64,000 nt of DNA from positions 834,001 to 898,000 of the forward strand of contig NZ_VAWB01000001.1 in assembly GCF_006148925.1 (NCBI RefSeq), given 5' to 3'. The notes below the pieces were generated by a model. It did no database searches. It saw only the letters and a list, made by a program, of their open reading frames with translations, and was not told the DNA's origin. Source of the DNA: Hyunsoonleella aestuarii. Its GTDB lineage: Bacteria > Bacteroidota > Bacteroidia > Flavobacteriales > Flavobacteriaceae. The position numbers and the translations under genes were made by a program. Below, piece by piece: positions 36,979 to 44,255 of this stretch (positions are counted from its first letter, which is position 1; each line of letters begins with the position of its first letter).

Positions 36979-37920
36979 TTACATCACAAATTTTGAGCTT
37001 ATAGAATGATTGTTGTGCACTCTCTCCATAACCTCAGCAAATAAATCCGCACAACTAAGTACTTTAATTTTATTGCTTTTTTGAGTAAGTGGAATAGAGT
37101 CTGTAACTATAAGTTCTTCTAATTTCGATTTTTCTAAATTCTCATAAGCATTCCCAGATAAAATTGGATGCGTACAAATTGCTCTTACACTAAGAGCTCC
37201 ACGTTCCATCATTAAATCTGCTGCTTTCGTTAAAGTTCCCGCTGTGTCGACCATATCGTCAACCAAAACAACATTTTTCCCTTCAACATTTCCGATTAAC
37301 TCCATGTGAGAAATAACATTGGCTTTGGCACGCTGTTTATAACAGATAACCACATCACTTTCTAACGCTTTAGAATATGCATAAGCTCTTTTAGAACCTC
37401 CCATGTCTGGAGAAGCTATGGTTAAATTATCCAAGTTTAATCTCTTTAGATATGGTAAGAAAATAGTTGATGCAAATAAATGATCTACAGGTTTTTCAAA
37501 GAATCCTTGTATTTGATCTGCGTGTAAATCCATAGTGATAATACGCGTTGCACCGGCTGATTCTAACATTTTAGCCACCAATTTAGCCGCTATAGGAACA
37601 CGAGGCTTATCTTTTCTGTCTTGACGTGCCCAACCAAAATAAGGAAGAACTGCTGTAATATGTCTTGCTGATGCCCGTTTAGCCGCATCAATCATTAGAA
37701 GCATTTCCATTAAATTTTCCGGCCCTGGGTTTGTTGAACCAATTATGAAAATACGTGTACCTCTTATAGATTCCTCATAAGAAGGTTGAAACTCGCCATC
37801 ACTGTAAGTAGACGTAATTACATTACCTAATTCTGCACCAAAAGCTTCGGCTATTTTTTCACCTAAAACTTTACTTTGTGTACAAGCAAAAATTTTGGCT
37901 TCTGTAATTACAATTGGCAT
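36979..37920 (-). CDS. prs: Ribose-phosphate pyrophosphokinase
   Basis: A 313-residue PRPP synthetase. The diphosphoribose/ATP sites are visible: DAAKRASARHITAVLPYFGW, the MDLHADQIQGFF loop, and the PRPP-binding NVVLVDDMVDTAGTLTKAA. It supplies PRPP for purine, pyrimidine, His and Trp synthesis. First gene of prs-rplY-pth; a possible -7 element reads TAAATTTG on the minus strand at 37974-37981. Confidence 0.96.
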   Translation of the reverse strand: MPIVITEAKIFACTQSKVLGEKIAEAFGAELGNVITSTYSDGEFQPSYEESIRGTRIFIIGSTNPGPENLMEMLLMIDAAKRASARHITAVLPYFGWARQDRKDKPRVPIAAKLVAKMLESAGATRIITMDLHADQIQGFFEKPVDHLFASTIFLPYLKRLNLDNLTIASPDMGGSKRAYAYSKALESDVVICYKQRAKANVISHMELIGNVEGKNVVLVDDMVDTAGTLTKAADLMMERGALSVRAICTHPILSGNAYENLEKSKLEELIVTDSIPLTQKSNKIKVLSCADLFAEVMERVHNNHSISSKFVM

Positions 37921-38065
37921 TGTTAACTTCTTGTTTATGAGTGCGCAAACACTGCGTTATTTTTAACGAGGTGCAAATTTATATATTTATTTTAATCTAA
38001 AGAGTATATTGTTGGGTAAATTTGGGTCTTTTAAAGAAAATAATATATTTTTGCTGTCCAAATAT

Positions 38066-38147
38066 GCTCAAGTGGCGGAATTGGTAGACGCGCTGGATTC
38101 AAAATCCAGTTTCTTCGGAAGTGTGGGTTCGATTCCCACCTTGAGTA
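38066..38147 (+). tRNA. tRNA-Leu (CAA)
   Basis: An 82-base class II tRNA. Acceptor GCTCAAG pairs with CTTGAGT (first pair G-U), the D-arm has GGCGGAATTGGTAGACGC, and the anticodon stem CTGGA/TCCAG encloses TTCAAAA, with anticodon CAA at 38100-38102 reading UUG. A variable arm (TTCTTCGGAAG) and the T-loop GGTTCGATTCC are present. CCA is not encoded. Accessory DNA begins right after it. Confidence 0.95.
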
Positions 38148-38516
38148 CTTTATAAAACCGTAATTACTTTATTTTAAGGGCGTTATGGTTTTTTTATTCT
38201 TTACATAGTCAACATTTAGTTGAGCATTTCATTAAAAAATATATTTTTTACTCTTTTCATCATCACAAAAATAGTTTTGAAATTGAAAAAGGATTGATTA
38301 ATCAATGTTAGTATCATACTTATCCCGACTATGCATGTATTAAAACTTCTTTATTCTGTTGCAACATGATGCTTTAAAGCATAAAAATATCTAACAAAAG
38401 AATCTCCTCAGTATTTTCAATGATTTTTGTAAGATAACCTGTTTTGTTATAGTCGCTATTATTGGGATTATCTACATTAATTTGGGCAATACTGTTAAAA
38501 TATGTTAAAATATTAC
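38148..38516. other. Intergenic region after tRNA-Leu
   Basis: AT-rich. No gene can be supported here. On the minus strand 38374-38520 is open for 48 codons with a protein-like reading (NPNNSDYNKTGYLTKI) but has no start codon at its beginning; it may be a remnant of a lost gene. No duplicated tRNA 3' end (attachment site) was seen. Confidence 0.4.
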
Positions 38517-38555
38517 TTTGTTATACATAGTACTGTAACAATATTTGAATATTGT
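38517..38555 (+). promoter_or_regulatory. Promoter-like sequence overlapping a palindrome
   Basis: TTTG (38517-38520), a 19-base spacer, then AATATTTG (38540-38547), which is one base off the TAnnTTTG consensus and at the exact flavobacterial spacing. The -7 element lies inside a perfect inverted repeat, ACAATATT-TG-AATATTGT (38538-38555), a plausible operator. Transcription would start about 40 bases ahead of the first tiny ORF. Confidence 0.55.
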
Positions 38556-38592
38556 CGTCTATTGGGTATAATACATTTTAAATATAGAAATT

Positions 38593-38679
38593 ATGAGAAC
38601 TTTAAACAACAATCAAATTACACAAAAAATAAGCTCAACAAAGGCTTATGTGTGGAATGCCAAAAGACGTTACAAATAA
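38593..38679 (+). CDS. 28-residue basic peptide, tandem copy 1
   Basis: ATG to TAA encodes a 28-residue peptide that starts MRTLNNNQIT and ends VWNAKRRYK. The paralogue at 38730 differs at 7 of 28 residues, mostly conservatively (Y/S, A/T, Y/F, K/R). The 42 bases from 38580 to 38621, covering 13 bases before the ATG and the first codons, are identical in both copies. Further down the differences are often third-position or conservative changes, which suggests selection on the protein. A promoter-like sequence lies upstream and a terminator downstream. Family unknown to me. Confidence 0.55.
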   Translation: MRTLNNNQITQKISSTKAYVWNAKRRYK

Positions 38680-38729
38680 TTCTTTTAGGAAATTTAAATA
38701 TTACAATAAACCATCAAAATATAGAAATT

Positions 38730-38816
38730 ATGAGAACTTTAAACAACAATCAAATTACCAATAAATTAAACTCAACAAAAGCTTCTGTTTGGAATACTAA
38801 AAGACGTTTCAGATAA
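38730..38816 (+). CDS. 28-residue basic peptide, tandem copy 2
   Basis: ATG to TAA, the same length as copy 1: starts MRTLNNNQIT and ends VWNTKRRFR. The start-to-start distance is 137 bases. It shares the 42-base identical block (38717-38758) with copy 1, including the untranslated AAATATAGAAATT leader. A strong terminator follows 36 bases after the stop. The peptide is cationic at its end (KRR) with an Asn-rich start. It could be a secreted or regulatory peptide or a toxin-like small protein; no function is claimed. Confidence 0.55.
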   Translation: MRTLNNNQITNKLNSTKASVWNTKRRFR

Positions 38817-38851
38817 ATCAACAATTATAAATCATCAATCATAATAAATCT

Positions 38852-38887
38852 AAAAAAAGGATGCTGTTAATTCACATCCTTTTTTTT
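38852..38887. terminator. Terminator after the tandem peptide genes
   Basis: AAAAAAAGGATG (38852-38863) pairs with CATCCTTTTTTT (38875-38886) around an 11-base loop. It is close to symmetrical, so it can also serve the minus-strand remnant gene ending at 38886. Confidence 0.8.
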
Positions 38888-39118
38888 ATTGAAACTTTGA
38901 AGTGTACTTATCAAGAATATGGCCATACTTAAAACTTCTGAGTTCTGCTATTGTGGTTATGCTCGTCATCATAAACAACCTCAACAAAGGGTTTATTTAT
39001 GGCGTAACAATTAATACGAATATCTTTAGTTACATCATTATCTAAAAAAGTACCGTACTGATTGATTAACTGCTTCCATTCGTTAATTTAGTTCTAATGC
39101 GTTAAACTCGTATAAGGT
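38886..39118 (-). pseudogene. Decayed small gene, family copy 1
   Basis: Read on the minus strand and allowing two frameshifts, this gives a coherent protein of about 75 residues: TLYEFNALELN, then NEWKQLINQYGTFLDNDVTK, then INCYAINKPFVEVVYDDEHN, then ELRSFKYGHILDKYTSKFQ and a stop. The first break is an extra TTAA near 39085 and the second a one-base shift near 38945. Copies lie at 40177-40295 and 42546-42671. It begins directly after the endonuclease stop codon and fills most of the gap 38817-39120. Confidence 0.6.
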
Positions 39119-39120
39119 CC

Positions 39121-40176
39121 TCAGTTCTTAATAAACTTAAAAGTGAATACTTCCTCTTGTTCTTTCACTTGTAAATAGTAAAAACCATTTTTTAATTTCC
39201 TTACATCTAAATAATTGTTTGTTTGTGGTAGTCTTATTTTTTGTCCATTAACATTATAAACTGCTATATCAATAAATGTTGAAGTAGTGTTAGTTATGTA
39301 TAAACGCTCACTAACAGGAACAGGATAAATTTTCACATGATTAAGATTTAATCCTATTACGCTTAATAGACCCCATTTATCTTCAGCAGGATTTCCTCCC
39401 CAAATTTTAGTTGCTAGGTATGGATTATCAATAAAAGGGTTTCTATTGCCTTGCATTGACTCTAAAACAGTGTTTCTCTGAGTTTCATAATCAGATACAG
39501 GGTCTTCTATATTCCATTGTAGAAATACATCAGGCATATCAGTATTATTAGTATTTGTTCCAGTTCCTATATCGTTAGCAGGGCATTGATTAGGATATCT
39601 TAAAAACATATACATAACAATACGTGCAACATCTCCTTTCCACTCATCACCAGGATACCAATTACCACTTGCTGTAATATGGGAGTTTGTACTTGTATTA
39701 CTATCTTGGAATAACCTATTACTTCTATTTGAATTCATATCTCCATCACAGGCTCTCAAATTGTGTGCATCGGTTCCAGATCCTGGGTCTTCTGTTGTTA
39801 AACTAGGATTGGCTATTGACCTAGCATAAACATGCTCTCGATTGAACAACCCTGAGCAAGAAGTGGTATGACAAGACAAATCTTTATCTCTGGTATAATC
39901 AGTTTCGGTGTTACCATCAAAATCATCATATCCATAAAATAGTAATACATTTTCAGTATCTCCAGGAACTAAATCAGTTTGCTTTACTGCATCCCAAGTA
40001 TCTGGTTGACTTGAAGTATAAGGAAGTAAAGTGGTATGTGTCTCTCGTATTAGTTGAGATAAATCTATTTCTAGGTCTATACCATTTTGGTCAAGATCAA
40101 TACTACCGTAATATGTTGGCATTTGAGCAAATGAAACAAATGAAAACAGAAACAGTAATTGGAGGAGTCTTTTCAT
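39121..40176 (-). CDS. Secreted endonuclease I (EndA/NucM type) with T9SS sorting domain
   Basis: A 351-residue nuclease. Signal peptide (MKRLLQLLFLFSFVSFAQ), then the endonuclease I domain with the catalytic FNREHVYARS (His in the beta-beta-alpha metal motif), GTDAHNLRACDGDMNSNRSN and GDVARIVMYMFLRYP. A type A C-terminal sorting domain (YPVPVSERLYI; LKNGFYYLQVKEQE) directs it to the type IX secretion system. It probably degrades extracellular DNA for nutrition or biofilm turnover. It is flanked on both sides by remnants of the same small gene. Confidence 0.93.
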   Translation of the reverse strand: MKRLLQLLFLFSFVSFAQMPTYYGSIDLDQNGIDLEIDLSQLIRETHTTLLPYTSSQPDTWDAVKQTDLVPGDTENVLLFYGYDDFDGNTETDYTRDKDLSCHTTSCSGLFNREHVYARSIANPSLTTEDPGSGTDAHNLRACDGDMNSNRSNRLFQDSNTSTNSHITASGNWYPGDEWKGDVARIVMYMFLRYPNQCPANDIGTGTNTNNTDMPDVFLQWNIEDPVSDYETQRNTVLESMQGNRNPFIDNPYLATKIWGGNPAEDKWGLLSVIGLNLNHVKIYPVPVSERLYITNTTSTFIDIAVYNVNGQKIRLPQTNNYLDVRKLKNGFYYLQVKEQEEVFTFKFIKN

Positions 40177-40295
40177 TATTGCAGAATAGTTGATCTGAAC
40201 ATCTTTAATTGCGTAGTTATATAAAAAGCACCTTATTGGTAAACAGTCTAGATACCTTCGTTTAGTTATAATGCGTTAAACTCGCATAAAGTCAT
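40177..40295 (-). pseudogene. Decayed small gene, family copy 2, 5' part
   Basis: The minus strand starts with ATG and reads MTLCEFNAL, followed by three in-frame stops, but lines up with copy 1: LNEGI for LNEWK, YQ-GAF for QYGTF, and in a shifted frame KDVQINYSAI for KDIRINCYAI. The best-kept stretch is 40260-40291, matching 39087-39118 with four differences. Homology runs exactly to the start codon of the endonuclease. Confidence 0.55.
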
Positions 40296-40305
40296 TTTGC
40301 ATGAT

Positions 40306-40431
40306 TTAATAAAAACAGTTCTTCACGTTTTCATAAGCATCTTTGCAAACAAAGAGTAATACAATTGTTAAAGCAACAAATATTAAAGCAATTATTAAAA
40401 TAGTCTTTAATGTTATTTTTTTTTGTTTCAT
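40306..40431 (-). CDS. Small 41-residue membrane peptide
   Basis: ATG 40431 to TAA 40306. The product begins MKQKKITLKTILIIA, with a Lys-rich start and one hydrophobic helix, and ends CKDAYENVKNCFY. It is a typical single-span small membrane protein layout. Part of the 590-base gap 40177-40765. No family recognised; low-complexity AT-rich DNA can make such ORFs by chance, so confidence is moderate. Confidence 0.35.
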   Translation of the reverse strand: MKQKKITLKTILIIALIFVALTIVLLFVCKDAYENVKNCFY

Positions 40432-40684
40432 ACTAATTTAAGTTTCTAAGTGTAACTGAAATTAAAAGATAGCATTAGCACCAAAACAAAAGTAATTAAA
40501 ATCACAATCATTGAAATTGTTATAAACCACAAAACCAATAGAGAGGTATGAGCTCTTATCCTAATCTAATTTATAAATCTAAACTTCGTATGCAAATACT
40601 ATTTCTTTTAAAGTTTATATGCTTATCAAATAGCACAAGATTAAAGATAAAATTAAACAACATAAATCATTTTTGTAAATAGAA

Positions 40685-40762
40685 TTAGTGTAATGTTATC
40701 CCAGCCAATATTACGACAGTTAATAAAAATATAAATAAGCATTTTGTAATGCTTTTTGTCAT
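40685..40762 (-). CDS. Possible 25-residue membrane peptide
   Basis: ATG 40762 to TAA 40685, only three bases after the stop of the lipoprotein gene at 40766. The product is a basic start (MTKSITK) followed by one hydrophobic helix. Tight coupling to the upstream gene is the main support. Between this ORF and 40431 the DNA holds a membrane-helix-like frame (40446-40565) that lacks an ATG at its start. Confidence 0.25.
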   Translation of the reverse strand: MTKSITKCLFIFLLTVVILAGITLH

Positions 40763-40765
40763 CGA

Positions 40766-41143
40766 TTAATAAACATAACCCCCGTTTGCTATAGCAGCGC
40801 CGATTAGAACCAAAAAAATAAATAAAATCGGCCCTGCAACACTAACAATGGTAGAAACGGTTTTATCCTTTTCGTTAATCGTATTAATAGTGTTTTCATC
40901 TAAAGGCGTATAGATTATATCGCTACTTGTTTTTTTAACACCGAAGTGATTTCCATCTACAATTATAATTCTGCTGAATTTCATTTTCTTTTTGGAGCGG
41001 GTTTTAACTCTTACTTGAGATTGATTTTGAACCGCTTGTTCAATAGATACAGGTATAGATTTATAAACGGTACAACCTTGAAAGAATATTATTAAGGAGC
41101 AAAATAGGACCAATACTCTTAAATGTGTTTTAATTGTTTTCAT
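40766..41143 (-). CDS. Putative lipoprotein with C-terminal membrane helix
   Basis: A 125-residue protein. A signal peptide ends in the lipobox FFQGC (Cys24), a basic patch follows (KTRSKKKMKFSR), and then a hydrophobic C-terminal segment (VAGPILFIFLVLIGAAIANG). An exported lipoprotein with a second membrane contact is unusual. The small size and layout recall Bacteroidota lipoproteins that lie next to accessory genes. No domain recognised. Confidence 0.7.
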   Translation of the reverse strand: MKTIKTHLRVLVLFCSLIIFFQGCTVYKSIPVSIEQAVQNQSQVRVKTRSKKKMKFSRIIIVDGNHFGVKKTSSDIIYTPLDENTINTINEKDKTVSTIVSVAGPILFIFLVLIGAAIANGGYVY

Positions 41144-41275
41144 ACCCGGTCTTTATGTAAAAAATAAATATAATAACATCACAATAAATAAAGAATGAGC
41201 GATATCAGCTTAGATTATTTAACTGCTTAAAAAAAATTATAAATAAACCTTATCTTTAATGAAACAACCTAAAAA

Positions 41276-41743
41276 ATGAAAAATCTATTATTATTTACTT
41301 TGTTTTTTCTAAGCTTTCAATTAATCGCTCAAGAAACTGATATTCAGAAAATTGGAAATAAATTAATAGTGACTGGTAAAATAATTGACATTAATGGTTT
41401 GCCCTTAATTGGAGCCAAAATTATTGCAAAGGAAATTCACAAAGAAACTACTACAAATTTTAACGGAAAATTTAGTTTAGAAGTAGATGATGAAACAATT
41501 ATTCATATCGTTTTCATCGATTTCGAACCAATTGATGTAGTTGTAAAGCCTCAAACTAATATTATTTTTCTTCTTAAAGAAGACCATAACCCATTAGATT
41601 TAAATTCAAAAGAGGTGTCAACAAGTTTGACACGCAAGGAAATGCGAAGAATACGTCGGTCAAATAAAAGTAAAGACCGTATTCTAAATGGTTCTGATTT
41701 GATCGAAGATGTGTTTTGTGTACTTGAGGCAGTACTAAAATAA
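41276..41743 (+). CDS. Secreted CarboxypepD_reg-like (beta-sandwich) protein
   Basis: A 155-residue protein. Signal peptide (MKNLLLFTLFFLSFQLIAQ), then a carboxypeptidase regulatory-like domain with the classic GKIIDINGLPLIGAKIIAKE and TTNFNGKFSLEVDDE segments. This is the same N-terminal module that heads SusC proteins, here free-standing. The C-terminal part is basic (RKEMRRIRRSNKSK). It is probably periplasmic. It may have come from a truncated TonB-dependent receptor, but an intact start and stop suggest an independent gene. Confidence 0.78.
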   Translation: MKNLLLFTLFFLSFQLIAQETDIQKIGNKLIVTGKIIDINGLPLIGAKIIAKEIHKETTTNFNGKFSLEVDDETIIHIVFIDFEPIDVVVKPQTNIIFLLKEDHNPLDLNSKEVSTSLTRKEMRRIRRSNKSKDRILNGSDLIEDVFCVLEAVLK

Positions 41744-41769
41744 TTAATATAACCAATTTAAGGATTGCT

Positions 41770-41792
41770 CATCGACCAATTAGAGGGTTTTA
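41770..41792 (+). repeat. 23-bp direct repeat, left copy
   Basis: CATCGACCAATTAGAGGGTT then TTA. The right copy at 42470-42492 differs at one base. The pair flanks the hypothetical gene at 41871-42257. Confidence 0.7.
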
Positions 41793-41870
41793 CATTTTTA
41801 TTATGATATTTCTAATGATATTGGGATAGATTAAAATTCAATTTTTAATTCTGGTATAAAATTATTGTGC

Positions 41871-42257
41871 TTACCGTCTTCTCGCAAAAAAAACAAAAAC
41901 TATCATTATTCCCCTAATAATATTAACTCCATGCTTAAGCAATATGCCAATTACATATAATATAGACCCTAATACTTTAAGAAATCCTCCTTTGGAATCC
42001 ATGGCTCGGGGTCTGTTCGTTTTATTGGTCTTTACCTTCGGAACTTCCTTGGATCTAACAGATTCTGTTTTAAGTATATTTTCCTTTGGCTTGGAAATCT
42101 CAGGTTCATTAGAATTTACAAATGCATGATCCTTATCTAATTTTCTTTTTTTATGATAGTCAGCTTTTTCATATTCATGGTAACCCTCTTTTTTTTCTGA
42201 AATTGTTATTTCACCTCTTTTAAGTTGCTCATTTAAATAATCCAAATAGTTGCTCAT
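41871..42257 (-). CDS. Hypothetical protein with C-terminal membrane helices
   Basis: A 128-residue protein. The N-terminus (MSNYLDYLNEQLKRGEITIS) is followed by a highly charged Lys/Glu-rich region to about residue 88. Two hydrophobic stretches come next (LKVLGSILYVIGILL; IIRGIMIVFVFF), with a basic end (ARRR). The N-terminal part would be cytoplasmic. It lies between two 23-bp direct repeats. No family recognised. Confidence 0.6.
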   Translation of the reverse strand: MSNYLDYLNEQLKRGEITISEKKEGYHEYEKADYHKKRKLDKDHAFVNSNEPEISKPKENILKTESVRSKEVPKVKTNKTNRPRAMDSKGGFLKVLGSILYVIGILLKHGVNIIRGIMIVFVFFARRR

Positions 42258-42469
42258 TGCAATAAATATAGTATTGATTTATTGTATTAAAACGGTAAAA
42301 TGATCTTACCATTGAAATTATTACGTTAAGATATTAAATAATAATTAGAGCTTGGACAAAAATATAAAACAGGTTCATTTTTGTGAAACTTTCATGAGTT
42401 AGTGTGACACTTTATACCTTGCTCGCATATTTGATTTTTTTGGGGATGGGGCTTATTTTAAGCCTTACA

Positions 42470-42492
42470 CATCAACCAATTAGAGGGTTTTA
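42470..42492 (+). repeat. 23-bp direct repeat, right copy
   Basis: CATCAACCAATTAGAGGGTT then TTA, 22 of 23 bases equal to 41770-41792. Translated in one frame both read like the end of a protein (QLEGF), so they may be remnants of a duplicated coding segment rather than target-site duplications. The gap 42258-42683 otherwise holds only the remnant at 42546-42671. Confidence 0.7.
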
Positions 42493-42545
42493 GAGTTCTT
42501 TGGTGGTATTTGGCTAGATAAAGATTGTTGTTTGTGTTTTAGGGA

Positions 42546-42671
42546 TTAATCTTGATTAAATTTTGGTACATTCCTCTCCAGAATATGCACATAGTTAAAA
42601 CTCCAAATTTCTGTTAAGACATTCTGGTCTCCATCATTAACTTCCTCAACAAAGAACTTTTCTATTTTAAA
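42546..42671 (-). pseudogene. Decayed small gene, family copy 3, 3' part
   Basis: The minus-strand frame gives KIEKFFVEEVNDGDQN, then LTEIWSFNYVHILE, then VPKFNQD and a stop. It aligns with the C-terminal half of copy 1 at 38886 (INKPFVEVVYDDEHN; LRSFKYGHILD; SKFQ). There is a stop and no ATG at the upstream end, so the 5' half is lost. It lies directly beside the 3' end of the MocR gene. Confidence 0.55.
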
Positions 42672-42683
42672 TTAGTACAAATA

Positions 42684-44165
42684 TTATTTTCCTGTAAAAC
42701 TGTCGTACTCCTTTTTCATTCTAATTAAAGTTTCTTTAATGACTTTGGTGTTAACAGAACTATAACCCATCACAATACCATTTTGCTTGTTATTATTAAT
42801 AAAATAGCTGCTGTATGGGTGTACTATTACATTCTTTTTACTAAAATAACTAGCTAGAGAGACATCACTAATGTTATTATTAATATTGGCAATAATATGT
42901 AATCCGGTATTTCTAGAATCCACTAGAATCTCCTCGTTAAAATTGTCGGAGAAACTCTTTAAAAACACTCTTTTGCGTTCAATAGAAGCTTCAATTACAT
43001 GTCTTAAATGTTTATTCAAATAATCTTTCTCAATAAAATCACTAAGGATGCTTTGCGTTACTGGGGAAACAAATCGACTAGACTGTCTATTCAAAGCTTT
43101 AATAGTATCTAGAAGGTAATATGGAACTATCATATAGCCCAATCTAATGGCCGGGTGTAAAAGTTTATTGAAGGTTCCCAAATATATAGTACGATCCTGT
43201 TTATCAAGACTGAAAATTGAAGATACAGGCGTTTCCCAATTGCTGAATTCATGATCATAGTCGTCTTCAACAATAAACGTGTTTTTGCTAGCTGCAAATT
43301 TTAACAGTTCTAGCCGTCTTTTTAAACCCATTTTAATACCTGTTGGATATTGGTTGGATGGTGTTGTGTAAATTAATTTTGGCTTTCTACATTTGAGGTT
43401 TTCAATAACAATCCCTTCATCATCAATAGATGTTGTGCATATGTCTGCCTTTAAACTTTTAAATAAACTATAAGCGTAAGGGTAAGTTGGATTTTCAATA
43501 AGCACTTCATCTTTTCTATCTATTAAAGCTTCTCCAATTATAGATAGCGAATGTAAAGACCCGGTTGTAACAACAATTTGTTCAGCGTCACATTGGATGT
43601 TTCTATAAATTTTTAAATAATTAGATATATTATTTCTTAATGATTCTAAGCCAATTGTATTGGAATAGGAAAGTTCAGATGACTTGACATTTTTCCAATA
43701 ATCATTAGACAGGTTTTTCCATAGTTGAACGGGGAAAATATCTAACGGAGGTAATCCTGGTCTAAATGCAATTCCCTTACTATTAGCGTTACTGACGATA
43801 TGTACATTTTTTTTAAATGAAATGCCTTTTTTTGAAATTTTGGGATATGATCCTAACTCAATGGACGTATTCAATTTGGTGTGAAACTTTTTATCTTTAG
43901 TAGAATTTATAAAATAGCCAGATCCAGTAATTGAATTTACATATTTTTCTAATACAAGTAGGTCATATGCCTTAAGAACAGTACTTCTAGAAATCGCTAA
44001 ATCTTTTGCTAATACTCTTGATGGAGGCAGCTTTACTCCTCTGTTAAAGGTTCTGTTTAAAATAGCCTTTTTTAAGGCATCATATAAATTAATATAAATG
44101 TTTTTATAGCTGTCTTTGCAACCAAAGCCATGGTTTACAAGTATGTTTTTAATGTTATAATGCAA
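42684..44165 (-). CDS. MocR-family (GntR/aminotransferase) transcriptional regulator
   Basis: A 493-residue PLP-dependent regulator. An N-terminal winged helix (about residues 20-85, with LPPSRVLAKDLAISRSTVLK) is joined to a fold-type I aminotransferase-like domain (about 125-490) with NQYPTGIKMG and the PLP lysine in GTFNKLLHP. No ATG is available: the only plausible start is TTG at 44165, since the first in-frame upstream stop is at 44199-44201. The start codon is overlapped by one of two TTGGTATGC boxes, which predicts autoregulation. It is divergent from the aminotransferase operon. Confidence 0.9.
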   Translation of the reverse strand: MHYNIKNILVNHGFGCKDSYKNIYINLYDALKKAILNRTFNRGVKLPPSRVLAKDLAISRSTVLKAYDLLVLEKYVNSITGSGYFINSTKDKKFHTKLNTSIELGSYPKISKKGISFKKNVHIVSNANSKGIAFRPGLPPLDIFPVQLWKNLSNDYWKNVKSSELSYSNTIGLESLRNNISNYLKIYRNIQCDAEQIVVTTGSLHSLSIIGEALIDRKDEVLIENPTYPYAYSLFKSLKADICTTSIDDEGIVIENLKCRKPKLIYTTPSNQYPTGIKMGLKRRLELLKFAASKNTFIVEDDYDHEFSNWETPVSSIFSLDKQDRTIYLGTFNKLLHPAIRLGYMIVPYYLLDTIKALNRQSSRFVSPVTQSILSDFIEKDYLNKHLRHVIEASIERKRVFLKSFSDNFNEEILVDSRNTGLHIIANINNNISDVSLASYFSKKNVIVHPYSSYFINNNKQNGIVMGYSSVNTKVIKETLIRMKKEYDSFTGK

Positions 44166-44201
44166 ATTGGTATGCTTATAATTTTTAAATTGGTATGCTC
44201 A
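44164..44201 (+). promoter_or_regulatory. Paired MocR-type operator, upstream of aminotransferase operon
   Basis: AAATTGGTATGCTTA at 44164-44178 and AAATTGGTATGCTCA at 44187-44201, a direct repeat with 23-base period. TGGTAT is the complement of ATACCA, the half-site of B. subtilis GabR and other MocR proteins. The same pair occurs at 49723-49761. Confidence 0.75.
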
Positions 44202-44255
44202 ATGTAAAGTAAATATAATCTAAATTTAAATATTAGTATTTTTTTTACTTAAGAC

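Noticed and set aside
38374-38520. Minus-strand frame with protein-like reading after tRNA-Leu
   Set aside because: No start codon at its beginning, short, and it overlaps the promoter of the tandem peptides; too weak to call a gene or a definite pseudogene.
38502-38816. A 104-codon plus-strand ORF
   Set aside because: Only its last 28 codons match the tandem partner at 38593. The upstream part crosses the promoter, the palindrome and copy 1 in a different frame, so the true gene is 38730-38816.
40446-40565. Minus-strand membrane-helix-like frame
   Set aside because: No ATG at its start and AT-rich sequence readily gives Leu/Ile/Phe-rich frames by chance.
38066-42683. Integration element using tRNA-Leu as attachment site
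   Set aside because: No integrase and no second copy of the tRNA 3' end seen in the window, so it is kept only as a question.
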